A stretch of DNA of 64,000 nucleotides from Siphonodentalium dalli. Lineage: Eukaryota; Mollusca; Scaphopoda; Gadilida; Siphonodentaliidae. The position numbers and the translations under genes are program-made. The stretch is from positions 181,756,011-181,820,010 of the forward strand of contig CP136064.1 in NCBI GenBank assembly GCA_032622095.1, read 5' to 3'. A model generated the notes under the pieces. That model was not told the DNA's origin, searched no databases, and saw only the letters and a list, made by a program, of their open reading frames with translations. This document shows, piece by piece, positions 17,524-32,500 of the stretch (the stretch's first letter is position 1; each line of letters starts with the position of its first letter).

Positions 17524-20500
17524 CTAAAATGACAGAGAAAAAATAAACTCAGAGAAACAAGATGTGTAGCATATTTGTGTTATACTTTTGATAAAGCAGT
17601 GCTTTAAATGTCACCAATTCCACAAATTCAAGCCATGCGAAGGTGTGCCCAAAATAGGTAATTGAGATCAGATTAGAGCAGATGAAGAGGACATGCCTTC
17701 TACATGAATATGAATAATAAAATATGAAACTTCAGAAGTTTCTCACTTGAACAGAGAAGTTTTTTCCAAGGTTTCTTGAAGCAGGTATTACTAGTAAGGT
17801 ATCAAAAGGAACGAAATTGCTTCTTTTGAGGTAAATTTTAACAAGTTTCTCACACTGAGCAAACCATGGTCAGCAGAGCTGGTGTCTGTGTTCCACCGCA
17901 GTGTGCCCAAGATGAAGTGAATCTAAAGGCACTGATGGGTGAAATTGATTTTTTATTCTTCTCTGTATGATTACACACATCCCTACATATATAACAGGGA
18001 CATGCTATTTTTAATTTTAATACTAAGAAATGGTGGTATAAACAGTTTGTTTCTCAATCACATTCAGATCAATTGATTGACATGTGCTGTTACTAATGTT
18101 TTAAGTTGGAATGTTCTGTGTGTAACTGCACGATACTGAGGATCTAGATACACTACAAAATGCAATTTATTAAGTTCGACAAATTGGAAGAGCTTCGAAA
18201 GAGGAAATTAAAAAAATCATCGTTTCCAATATTATTTCACACAAAATATGGACAGATTCATCAGACAGGAAATCATTGGTACCAAGTTATGTGTTAAGTG
18301 AGAAAAGGTAGAGAAAGTCGACATAATTTACGAGCACACAGAGACGCATACATATTTAGCTATATGTTTTATACCATTAACATCATTATGGAGGTCGTAA
18401 AGAAGCAAAAATATAATATGGACAATTGGCAGCTGACAAATGGCAATAAAAAAAAATATCTGTGTTTTCAGGAAATTAGTTCTCAATTTTGAGACGAGGG
18501 AGGGAGGCTATTTATTTTCGATTTTTTTTCTCAAAATCTGCAAAACATACACCAGAAACAAACAAAAATCATATTTCTAACAGAAACATTGAAAAAATTG
18601 TTTGATGAGGCTCTTTAAAAGAAAATATCAGTTACGAGGGAGGTGCCTGAAAACACAGAAGTTTATTTTATTAGGGCCTGAAGTATGTGCATTACCTTAT
18701 GATATCGCCAAACGCAGTCAGCAGAGATTTGTTGTGGTATACCAGTCCATGCTTTTTGCATAATGATCTCACCAGTGGCCTAACTTTTTCAAAATTATGT
18801 CTTGGCATGAGAGGGAACAGACTGAAATAAGAACATAGATATATCACATGAAACCCCTATAATAACATTGAAAAATAAATTAGATACTTTCTTATTTCTC
18901 ACTAGTGTGTAATCGCTGCGTGCTTCCCAGGATATTTCGCATCGCGCAAAGTAAATTGCCGTGCAGATTAATACTATTCAGTTAAGCTGCACTTGACACC
19001 AATACCAGACATTGGAAATGATTGCTTTGGTCATTAAAGTGCAATTATTGTCCAACTTAGTTGCTCTCGCAAAAATAGGCAGGCATAAATTATTTATTTC
19101 GTCAAAAATCACCCAATAAAGTATCAATGACACATTTTTTACTCAGATTGCCGAAGCAATACCTCACATTTTTAACACATGTTTAAACATAGTGACCAAT
19201 TACAGTACTGAATCGCAAATTTGAATTGAGGGATACAGGTCTGTTCAATCTCATTTCCAAACATATTTGTATAACAAACATACCAGAATTATTTCGTACC
19301 AATTATAACAAATTTCCAGACAGATTGAACGCAAATAAAAAGGTTGCACACAAGGCATTTCAGGACCATGCTTTTGGGACTGAGACACGTGACTTTGAGT
19401 TTTGGAGGCCTAAATCACTTTGCCTGGAATGGGGGGGGGGGGGGGGGGGGGGGGCGATATTGTCCTAGTTATGCCAATCTGCATCCAAAGCTAATAAAAG
19501 TACAAGTACTACAATCATTTACATGTAACCCTTTCAAATCGTATGCAAACAAATATTTGCATAAACATAAATGTTGAGTGACCTGTAGCGCAAAAAATAC
19601 TTGCGTAAACCCACGTGTTTTATTTACGCGATTGATAAATATATAGAGTGCCTTCCTACCAGCGTTGGGGAAAAGCCAATGGATGATTAGACTACAGAGG
19701 GATACAGTAATGCTCTAATTAACCGACTCCTTAACCGCAGCAGAATTATGGGTAACTTTTCCGGATTTAGTCGGAAATATGGCATGTTGCCATTCATCGG
19801 AAAGCTCTCGGCGAGAGCTTTCCAATGAATGGCAACAAGCCATATTTCCGACTAAATCCGGAAAAGTTACCCATAATTTTGCTGTGGTTAAGGAGTCAAT
19901 TAATTAGAGCATTACTGTACCAGAATTTAATGAAAGGAACTGTTAGTGCTGGGTTACTGACATTGTATTTATTGTCGTTTTATATTGTAGGTCACGTAGT
20001 GACTATGATATACTTCCGAGTTGCGAGATTGATAATGGAGGCCAAGGGAGGTGAATGAAATACAACGTGGCAGTTCTAAAAATTTTAAATGTTGTTTAAA
20101 TACTATTTTGGCATGAATTACGTTGGAATAATATTTCTCAATTACTTATATGGTAAATTTTCGTACATTAATCGCTCATCTTGACATTTTTACTGGTCTC
20201 TCATGACGGCGAACATAGCAGATCATTGGATCGTCATAGAGCCAGCATCTAGTTTATGGTCTGTACTGGTTTGTAATGTGCATGCACGTTATAGTGCTAT
20301 AGCGGTGCACTATAAGTAACCTATCAGCCAGGGACTTGTAAAATGCTAGATATTCCAGACTTTTGTTCAAACTTGTACCAACACTGTGTGATTGTAGGAA
20401 CTTACTGATGCTCTATCTGGTAATTGAGATGACCTGTGAACCAGTCATTGAAGAAACTTGGTTCTACATTGCAAGAAGTGATGAGTTGGGATGTGACCCA

Positions 20501-23500
20501 GTCACGATCCTGGTCTTTGTCAATCTCCATCGGAATGTGACTCATCTGGGTGCAGTACATAAACCAATGACTCTCAATGACCCTAGAATTCATAAAAAAT
20601 ATGGCTGTAAATGTTTGATGAAATTAATACAGAATTACCGGTAAACTAGGTTTGATAATACCAATTTGTATGATATAGATATTTTATAAGATATATGTTC
20701 ATCTAATACAGTCTTTCGATTTTGAAAAATGTAGGCGCACTATAAATTGTGTGCCTGATTTTGTATCCAGACACACTTGGTAGACATACAGAAAATAACC
20801 CCACAGACCAGCACAGGTACATAATGCAAAAAAGAACATTATTTTGAACTAATTTAATAAGTAAATTGTCATTGACACAGAATAAAGATTTTTATAAAGT
20901 GTTATGGTTGGATATTTACCAAATCAGTTGTGGTAAGTTCGTAATTATTCTCTTTCGACAAATTCACAAAAACGCAGCATCAGGTATACTCCCGACATGT
21001 CTACGTTCTATATCTTAACATAACCAATCAGCGAATCCACATTCAATTTAACCTTTCTATACTAAATAGATTCTTTCACCTAGTTTTAAATGTATATTTT
21101 AATAGTCAACAAAATATAGCACATTTCGAGTCATGACCTGAACTGTTCTTGATTATCCATTATCCCTGCAACAGTCCAAACTAACACAGATGATGGTTTC
21201 TTAATCTGACCCGGGCCTTTAACCCTTTCTATACTAAATGGATTCTCCCAGTTATAAAAGTATATACCAGTATTGGAATAGTCTATTATTAATTTTGAGG
21301 CATGTTCAGGTAATAAAAGCAGACGAAAGACAGACGAAAAGATAATACAAGTGCAGAAGGATTCATACTCATTGGTGGGAAATGTTCAGATAATAAGTTC
21401 AAGAAACGATGCCTATGGTAGTTTATTGAACTTATTATCTGAACATTTCCTTAGATAACTACTCATCAATTAGTATTTAGTATAGAAAGGGTTAACGAAT
21501 GCAGTCAATTTGACATATTTTCCTTTGGATCCACTCTGACACTGATCATATGTATCGCTATCATAAGACATTTAAAAAAATATATTCCCATGTGACGGTC
21601 AAGCCACGCCCAACTGAATATTAATAGAAATGCTGAAACATTGAAGGCACAAAAATGCAAAGAACAATGCTGCAATGCACAAGCTTGTAATGAGTATAAC
21701 ACTTAATATAAGTGAGTAGTAGTCAGGGTTCGCGCTGTCAATTGCCAATGACAAAAATAATTCACATTTGGCAAAAAAATATTTTCATTTGGCAAAAGTT
21801 TTGGCAAGTCACTTTCTAATTTCGGAAACTCTCAAATATAATTACATTTGTCGTGTTTTATACGATCCAAGAAAAGTTAACTCCTTTAAGATGCAGTTCA
21901 TCTGATATCATTAGTATTGATGGGTGAGGGATTACATGTATTTAGTGTGGTGGTGGTGTTTACATAGCTAATCCTCTTGTAATGTGCCTTTCTGATAAAG
22001 AAACCCTTCTACAATTTTATTGTTCAGTGATTGGTTTATTGTTGTATGATAAAACACAAATAAGACTCAATGTTGCATGCAGAAAATTATATTATCAGGG
22101 ATAGCATTTGGCAAATTCTAAAAGAATTTGGCAAAAAATATTTTCATTTGGCAAAAGTAAATTTTGGTCCAGCACGGACCCTGACCATAGTTAACATGGG
22201 TTATAATAGGTTGCACCAGGGGTCAAATATTGGCCCCTGCCCCAATCCAAAATAGACCTGATTTTTCCAAATTTTAGCCTAAAGATTCTTAATCACATTC
22301 TATTTGCATCTTGTGTCAGCTAGAAACATACATGTACAGCCAATATTTTAAAAAGCATAACAACAACAAAACACACTAAAATGAAAATAGGCCACTTTAA
22401 GCCAGAATAAAACAAAGTCTGTCATACTAATGGCCCAAGGCACTGAAACTGAATTTTATATGTGTATGGGTATGGATAAATATAACTAAATGAGTTTGGG
22501 CACATATGACAAGTAATGGTTTCATGGATATTTTTATAACAGTCTAACAGGCCATATGTAGTTCAAACTGCCTGATGGGAAAGTCATAGAAAGTGTAACG
22601 TAGTATGGATATTCTCAATTGAATTTTGGAACTGCTGCAAACACTGAGCATTTATGATTCGATGGTGGATTATTTAGCTCCTTGAATATTTTTAACATTT
22701 TTGAAAAAACGGAAATGTATATATGGCTCACTGGCTCACTTAGGTTTGTAACACAAACATTGGGAAATGTTTTTTAAAGAAAACCACCAAATAACATGAC
22801 AACGCTCAACCTTGAAATAACAGAAAGTGTGTATATCAAGCAAAGGCAACCCTAATAGTGGCCATTTGCAAGAATTAAACTTGCAGACATTGAAGGATTT
22901 ACTGATTGTTTTGTTCCATGTCAATGTATAACGAAACAGTTTAGTTCTGCACCCGGACATGTGGCCTTATTTATTTTGCTGGTGCGCATTAACTAGCAAC
23001 TAAAAATACTGTCAGCTTTCGAATTAATATGATGATTCATTTCAAGATTATTTTAGTTTAATTGCAAATAAAGAATGTTCATGTTGCTTCCAATTATTTA
23101 TTGTTGACTATTATAACTTACAAGAAAGTGTGGTGTCAACTATTTCATTTGCATGGAATGTACAAGGAAAATGAGTAGGGCGTATCACTTGCCTTTGAAG
23201 TTTGCTGAATTAAGTCTGAACTCTCCAAAGTTCGCAGAGTTATATCGGAATTTCTGCAAGATCTTTCGCATGCAATTGTGTTTATTTGTGTATACATGTA
23301 TAAATGTGATGTGGATATGATGGATCATTTAACTCTTTCATGACTGGAGCTTCCTGAAATTTTGCGAAAAAACCCTATGCAAATGCATTCTCTTATATAT
23401 ACAAAGGCTCCACATGGGAGACTTGCATATAAGAGAATTCACTGGCACAGGATCTTTAATGCTGCACAAGTGCAGCTCCCGTCATAAAAGGGTTAACTCT

Positions 23501-26500
23501 TTTCTTGTTTGAGAGAGATCAACCTGCAGAAACGATGATATTTGGAAATCATAGTTGATGTAAAAAATAGTTAAATGTTACAGATAGAAGTTGAGTTGGC
23601 ATTGGTGGTAATATTTGAAAGAGGAATCATTCACCGATCCATCCGTGCTGTCTTTGATAACATTGCTCAGATAAATAGGTTAAATTTGATAGGACAAAAT
23701 ATTTATCACCCCCTTGATAAATCCAATGTGCATTAATTGTTGTTAACTCACTGGATAAAAAAACAGCGGGAGCGATAGTACACGAGCGACAGCTTACCTC
23801 AAGTTTTGAAAGACTGCTTTGTGAATGCTATAATATACACGGCATGTGGAAAATGTTTTTCAGATCCACTTCATTTTCAAGATTTCTACAGAACTTACCT
23901 GAAGAAGAAGTAGAACGCCAGCCAGCCAAAGCTGCCAAGAAATGGACTAAATGAGTAGTACAATCGAACGAAGAAGAAGATTGTCATTGTCAGGTCCTAC
24001 AAATTAAAAGAAAACAAATTGTAAACATATACCGTTTACTAGCTACAAAATTACTAGATAATGCAAACTCTGTCATGGTCAGAATTGCTATAAGCCAGAA
24101 CTAACTAGAGGTGTGACTGTCCCAATGGGACTAAGGATTCCCCCCCCCCGTGTTTTTAAAATACTAAGATGTTTCACATGTCAGTAAACATTTAGTTAAA
24201 ATAATAAAATAACAGTTCCCATTGCAGGTGCACAAACCTAACCGTAATCTTAAACCTATTGACCGAAAACTGTAGGAATAAAAGCTCGGACAAATTATGC
24301 ATTTTGCAAAAATGTTCTAAGTCGAAAAAGGGGAATAACTCCACAAAAAAAGTCGGACAGACATCATAATCGCAGGTTCACAGGTTCTCATGGTACTAAA
24401 TATCAGTGCCAAGATTAAAAAACATTGACCTAAAAATGTAGAAATAAAAGCTCGGACAAAATTAGGCATGTTGCAAAAAAATTTCTAAGTCGAAAAAGGG
24501 GGATAACTCCACCAAAAAATGCCAGACAGACGTCATAATCGCAGGTGCACAGGTTCCCATGGTACTTAATATCTGTGCCAAGTTAAACAAAATTGACCTA
24601 AAAATGTAGGAATAAAAGCTCGGACAAAATTATACATGTTGCAAAAATTTGCTAAGTCGAAAAAGGGGAATAACTCCACCAAAAAAAGTCGGACAGATGT
24701 CATAATCGCAGGTGCACAGGTTTCCATGGTGGTTGATGCCTGTGCCAAGTTTCACGGAAATTGATCAAAAAACGACTGAGAAACTTCTCCACAGTTAGAA
24801 ATTAAAATGTTTTTGATGAAGTTGTAATGGGTAAAATGCATAGTTTGCTTGGACAATTGTAGGATTTTATTCCAAAATATTTTCCATATATGCTTTACTT
24901 TCCTGAATTCTTCGAAGAAAAAAAAAGAAAAAAAAAGCCTCCCTCCCTCATCTCTATATAATTTCTTGAGAACACAGGTATTTATTTTTAATGGCCTAAT
25001 TAAATATGCTAAAATGTTATCAGAGTCAATCACAAGTTCAGAAACTTAAGTGGTGCAAATGTTGCTGAAAGTCAAGGCTATTCAAGATCCCCCACCCAAA
25101 CACAATTAAAACATTTTCCATTCCTTGAAGGCTTATTTGTCAAATTCAAAGCTGCTCCAGGTTTTATGGTGGCAGACGAATGCTAAATTCAGTTATTACC
25201 TTCATCTACGTCTGAGGACACCGGGATTCTATCTGATTTCAGAGATGAAGGGGGAATTCCCTTTTTTGTGTGAAAACTCATTAATATTCATAAGGCAGTG
25301 TTTATCATTGTGATACACACACATATCTACATATGTGCGCCCGAGGTCATGTAAACATTTAAGATTTGTCACTCTTCCTCTAACCAATTTCCATGCAATA
25401 AAATGCTCTCAAGGTTAATTACTTCACTATACATGAAGAATACAAGTTTCGCCATTCAAATGCTATATTATAAAGAACAATGTAATGAAAACATAGTGAT
25501 AAGCATGCTATGATAAATCTTATTGAGCTGTACCATGGTCATGTTGGTGCTTGGAATTTACTACGAAGTTGTAATAATCCCTATTTGGCACGTGACGTAA
25601 TATCCATAGGTTAGGAGAAAATACTAGTTTTTTTAATATCTTTGCAAATACAATTCTATTATGTATACTTGTTCTGTCTGATCATTCCCCAATTATGATT
25701 ATACGTACGTTAGTTTTAATTTTGAACATACGACGTTTGGTCAGTCAAGATACGCGATGCTAACATGTAGTTCATACGATAACTTCATGAGATTGCAGTC
25801 AAATGCCACGGGTGTGGCTTGTATGAATAAGTGAATATTAATTCAATATGCAGGAAGCTATTCATTGGCCAAGCAAGGCATCGCTCGCTGCATATTGGCT
25901 AGATTTATCTTATTTGGAATAATTTTGACCATAAAAGTCCTTAGACCGTAAGTTGATTGAAATGAAATTGAAATTAAACTGTGCTAAATTATGTTGTCCG
26001 AAGAATGTCAAGTTTCCTGAAGATCTGATGATGGATGCGGGCTGTACTGTATTAAAGGTATTGTAATCATCATGAAAATTAAGGCATCAATGCTGATGTT
26101 TGCTAAATGGCAATGAATCCACTTTATTTGTGAAATAAGTCTGAGCTAAAGTGAAACTCACAAACCAATCTTTTCTTTTAAATACAAAGTACATATTCTC
26201 CAAATGGAAGTACACTGGCAACAGCAATGGTGGTCCAACTGTAAAAAAAACAAACCACCTGTATTAGGTAACTAGTCATCACATTATACAAGAAGTTGTA
26301 CGAAGGAGTACTATAGATATACACCCCCACTTACAAATTAGATGGGGTAAACAAGTAGAAATAATGTATCACTAATATTGTGACAAATCAATGTTGAGCT
26401 ATATGGAAGGAAACAGTGTAAGCCTAAATATCTTCATTTCCACATGACCAAAGATTGATTGATTGATGGATTGGGGTTTTATGTCGCTTTAGCCACTAAG

Positions 26501-29500
26501 GCCATATCACGACATTGCCAGTTTTAATGGTGGAGGAAATCCACACACTTACGGCTAATCTAACAGTGATTTCAATGGCTGATAAACTCGTCGAACATGT
26601 GAGGCAAACCACCGGCCATCGGCAAGTAACTGGCAACTTTCCCAGATAACGATTTCGAGTTACAAAGTAATCGATGGAAACATGTGGATTTGAACCCTTA
26701 TCGCCAGCGCTGGAAGGCGAAACGGCTTGGAGTTGTACCCCTAACCGATTGAGCCACCGAGGCCCCCACATGACCAAAGAGAAATAAATCTGTAAATCGT
26801 GAAAATAATATGGAAACCAACAAGGATAAGCTAATAAACTCTTTATCACTTTGCTCAACTTTCTTAGAGTCAATATAAGGTATGTATAAAATAGTTCATG
26901 TAGTTACCAAGCTACAGTCCACTACGATCCTCAGAACATTGAAGATTATTATATGTTAACCTTTTCATTACTAAATGGTTCTCCCATCAGCTATATTATT
27001 CCTTTGGAGTGAAGTTCAGGGCATAAAAACAGACGACAGGCAGACAAATAGCATACTCTTTGGTGGGAAATGTTCAGATTTTAAATTATTATCTGAACAG
27101 TTCCTACTCATCAATGAGCATTTAGTATAGAAAGGGTTAATTAGCAAAGGAATTTACTTTCCAAAATGCGCTCAATTTGGCAAGGGCATAATGTAATACA
27201 ATACTGTCAGTGGAGCGATAAAGAATGCGGAAAGTTTAAATGTTTAAGCAATAGCAGAGGTCAACATGAAGAGCCATTTGAAATTTGAGATCAATTTGAT
27301 GAAAAATCCTGGCTGTAGGGTGTGGTGAAGTATTTTGTCATGCAAGGAGTATAATACGAGATGGCTGCCAGCAACCTTGTCGCATCTGTCAAACTTAGCT
27401 AGCCTTGGTTACAGATGTCTGAACCCTAATACCCTATGCTATGACTGATTGCCTATGTTCATCCACTTCTGTAGAAATCATGTAAATTTTTCAATCTTTT
27501 ATATTATAAAAATTTCTGGTTTTGAGGGTATTTTCATTCCTGTTGCCAGTTACCTGAAAACTGAGAAAATATTAACCCGTTATATACTATAAACTCATTG
27601 ATGAATAGTTACTACAGGAAATTTTCATTCAATAAAATCAACAAAATAGGTTGTTTGTTGAACTTATTATCTAAACATTTCTCACCAAAGAATATGAATC
27701 ATTCTACTTTTGTATTATCTGTTTTTCTGTCTGTCATCTATTTTTATTGCTTGATCATCCCCTCCAAATGAATAATCAACTGTTCCAATGTATCCTTTGA
27801 AGGCTGAATGAGAGAATCCATTTGGTATAGAAAGGGTTAAACCCTAAACAGATGGAAGAACCATACAATAGGCTTACTTATATGGAAGTAGTCATGCTGC
27901 CAATTATATGGCATGAACCCCCTCTTTCTGCTTCCCCACCACTCAGGAATATGCCGGCCGAGTAAGAAAAGGTAGGCGACATCAATGTCTGGATCTTTCT
28001 TCACCATATTTGGTTTGGCATGGTGCTGGAAATGTCTGAAGTTCCACCAGTGTGAAGATGCTCCCTAAAATAGAAGTACATGTATAAATTCTTCATGTTT
28101 ATACGTAGCATATAAAAGTGAGCATTAAGCAAAACACTCAACACCAAGGAAATTTTTTTAGGCAAGGGATTCGATCACGGTCTCCCATTCAACACCTAAA
28201 TCTTGAAATGCAAAGAATAGCGAGCACAAAACTGGTATGTTGTAAACAACTTGGTGGCATTTATAACCAAAGTTCATATTATTGGGGTCTCCCTGTCATT
28301 GAGTGTTTGCTTATCACATAATCTTTATGTACTGTTCGTTTACATAACATGGCATTTGTTTACATAACACAGATTACTAGCATGATAATAACATGCAATT
28401 TACGCAATATTTATGATTGGTATAAGCAGCTGGTATAAGAACAAAAAAATTTATTTAATATAATATTCATTTTGTTATGACGGTTTTAACAGATGTGACT
28501 ATTTTAAAAGCAATACCCGCCGCAATGCTTACCATATCTTTAAAAGCAAATTTGTGCTATTTATTCAAGAGCATCTGTGGCTAAAGAGACTCATGTCGTT
28601 CAGATAAGAAAGTAGGCCAGGGCATGGAAGAGTTTCGCTATTCCATGTCTTGGATTGAGAGCATGAATGCATGTGTGTGTGTATTTTATCTTCCTCCGTT
28701 ATTATTCTTTGTTGCCACTAAAAATTAATGTTCAGGCCTACTAAAACTATTAAGCTCTTGGTTGCTATAAATCAGTACTGAGTTCGAAAATAAAATGTGA
28801 CAATGTGCTATGTGTCTGCACGATTATAGCCTACTTGAGTACACTTAGCCTACTTGAGTACACTAGCAGTCGGCCATCATTCATAACAGAAGCTAAGAAA
28901 TTAGTCCATTGGAACCCTGTCAGAACCAGTGTATCTCGATGTGTTTATGTTCCAGGATTCTGTGAGATAATAGCATTTGCATGTAGTTTGTTTTAGAGTT
29001 TTATTTATTTAATTTACAATCCAGATTACATTAGCTGAATTTATTATTTAAAAAAACAAGAACATTGCTGGGGCGTGACTAATTACTCCCATTTCTTTAA
29101 ACTGTTATCACATCAGGTGAATTCTCCTGTACAGAACACATAATCGAACTTGACCTGTATTTTGGCTGAGAAACAAACATACCAACTTAGTTCTGATAAA
29201 ATAATCCAGACTAGAGTTATCAGTCGTAAACCAATTTTTGATCAAATCAAGTAAATGTTATGTCGATAAATGGTCGTAACTCATGTAAACATAACTGGAC
29301 AGAACCCATATTCTAACTCGGCCTGTATTTTTGGCTGGGAAACACACATACCAACATTAATTCTGATAAAATAATCTAGACTGGAGTTATGGTTCAGAAA
29401 CCAAAATGTTATCAAATCAAGCAAATTCAAAGTTTTGTGAAATTGCAGTTATAATCTTTGACTGAATCAAAAAATAAAAGTTCATCTCAATGGGGCTGAT

Positions 29501-32500
29501 AAAATGTTTCCAGAAGGGGCTTCTTCTTGAGTGACAAACAAACAAATCACTATCTATGGCCAAGTCATCTGCACTCACCTTCATGAAACCTATGGTTAAC
29601 TGATGAAAAAAATGGTTGAGTTTCCTGCTGTTGAAGACTGATAAATGGCCATAGTCATGTTGTGTCCAACCAGCTTGAGCCTGAAATAATTTAAAGACAT
29701 ACTAATCATGTGCTCATTTCACAAATCAAAACAAGATATTTTCCTATTCAGGCACTGCTCATGTTTGAAGAATGAAATATTCCAACTATTATTTCTGAAA
29801 ACTTTCCATCGGTTGCACCATGTTGTAAAACATGACATCTTAACTACGTAAAAATGTAATTATTTATGTCCTAACTCGGTCCTAATAATCATGGATGATT
29901 CCGCCAAAGAAGGTCACTATGTATAATGTATGTAAAATAATGACATTGTGTGCTGCTAATTTACTTAGATGCAAATTTTATGGAAATAACTATTTGTTCA
30001 ACAAATTTATACCCATTGGAAATGGAGTGTTTCACTTCACTTGTCACTTGAGATCAGTTCAAATAAAACTTGCTTGTAAACAAATGTCTACCGTGTCACT
30101 ATTAGTTCTGGGGGGAGATCCACGGGTGTATCTCCCCCACCCTTTTTCTTTTTCCAAGTTAATTTCTCGCCGTTTCATATGACTATATAAAGCAAAATAA
30201 GCAATAAAATCATAAGGTGATATTTTGGCACATGTACTCTACTGGGTTGTTGTGAGGGGTTAACAAGTGGGAAACGCACATATATACATGTAAGAGATTG
30301 CACTGGCACAGGGTCTTTAATGCTAGACCATAGCTGCTTCTGACATGAAAGGGTTATTTAAAGAATGGGTTGCAAAAAGAAAAGTGCAAGAAGGCTGATC
30401 TCACCTGTGATGTCACCATCAGTAGCGCAGCAGCAATATATGGGAGCCAGTCGGTTCCAAAATACCAGAAAACAAATACTGCAGCAGCCTCGAGCATGAT
30501 AATATGAGCAGCGTGAAGGACGTAAAATATAGGATTCACTTTCATCAAATTCATATCCTCGACCTTCGACCTCAGTTCTCGGAAATCTTTTTGCAGCTCA
30601 GTCTGGTAAATGAGTAGAAATTACCGGTAGGTTAATGTATAGATAACAGACTAATTTTCCATACAGGTCCCCTCAAGAAAGGTGATTCTATTGTGCATTT
30701 GCTTCCCAGAAACAAGACAATGTTTTGCGCATCAAAGATGGCTCTGGTCAAGTTTTTTGTCCACAAGAGTGAATCTATTCGACTGAGAAGATACATATAC
30801 CCAATATGAATGGACTTGGTTGACACTTGTTCAAGTGTTCGCACTAATAGTCATAAAATTGCTAAAAATAGACAAACTATATATAAAGGGTATTTTCTGC
30901 TCTTTTTTTTAGATTATTTAAAGGTACTCAATCCGAACAGAGGGTCCCCATCTCAACAGATTCCAACAACAACAATCCGATCAGAGGGTCCTATATTACT
31001 ATTTCTTTGGCTTTGGGGGTAAAAAATATTTGATTCGAGTCGAGGAACCCATCAAACACAGCTCAGAGTTATTAGATATTGATTTTTGAAATTTGTTATT
31101 TACTCGAGATGAGTACTAATAATTGCCTTCAACTGCCGTAATCTGTCGGGATGTGTACACCAAAATATATTCAAACAGACAAGGATGGATAACTCTAAAA
31201 TCAAGTGGTAATAATAACGCAATTTTGACTGAGTTCTGGGCCAGAAAGTATTCCCGATAATGAAAAATAATAGATTTCTAAAATCGATATCTAACAAATC
31301 TGAGCTTTGATGGGTGACTTCCTCGACTCGAATCAAATATTTTTGACCCCCGAACTCATTGAAATAGTAATTGAGAGGAGTTTTATCGGATTGAGTACCT
31401 TTAATGGCAATGATATATATCTATACAATTTATACACAGTTGACAAATGTATACATATTGAAATAGCAATGTAAATAGTTTTGGATGGAAAAGCGGTCGA
31501 CATTTACATATCTCTGTCACCTCACTATCTAGATGTATATAATCAAAAAAAGATTTAACCAATAAAGTTTTAACACGTTCACTGCCACTACGAGTTAACT
31601 CGTAGTAAACGGTTCCATGGGGACTGCTACTACAAGTTAACTCGTAGTAATGTTCATACCACATAAATAATAACACAAACCGCAAGCAATGTTGGTGTAT
31701 GCGCCAATATATGCCCAACGATCCCATTCTTGGTAGGATACTCCAATTCACCAGGACCTCTTCTGTACGTCCCTGAACCATGATATACATGTGCAACTAG
31801 ACCATTCTCGGACACATTGTGTATATATAAAGGAATTATCGTGCTTTATACAATTTTTGTCGATCAAATGAAAGATGAAACATGTTATAAAGCTCCTATG
31901 AGATAACTCGTAGTCGGCACCTGGGATGAAACTCACCAGTGGTCATCGCTGGTGCCAGCTACGAGATAACTCGTAGGTAAATACATATTACGTTTTTTGA
32001 TGTCTTATTCGACATAGTCTGTACCAATTATCATATATAAATTCATTTACCATGTCTTACATACGATATGCTTGTACATGTATAGCACTCTTCGTCATCT
32101 AAGACACTGACAACGTAATTGTATTTACCTACGAGATAACTCGTAGCTGGCACCAGGGATGAAACACTAATAAATTCCGTCCCAGGTGCCCACTACGAGT
32201 TATCTCGTAGTAGTCTTATAACATGTTTCATCATCATATGACCCGATATTGGTCGAACCATTACTCATACATACGTAAAATATCATCTACTATCGTCAAA
32301 ATATCAAATCCCATGTTGGCATACAGGATGGAATTACCCATTGGTTTTCGGCAGTGAACGTGTTAAGATGGTTAGTCGGTGGTATTAATATTAATAAATT
32401 TTATTATTAATACTGGTCAGCCTCTATAATTAAATATATCATTACAAGGGATAGCACTTAAAGGACAAAAAAATCCCTCTTATTTCCATAGTGGTCCCCA

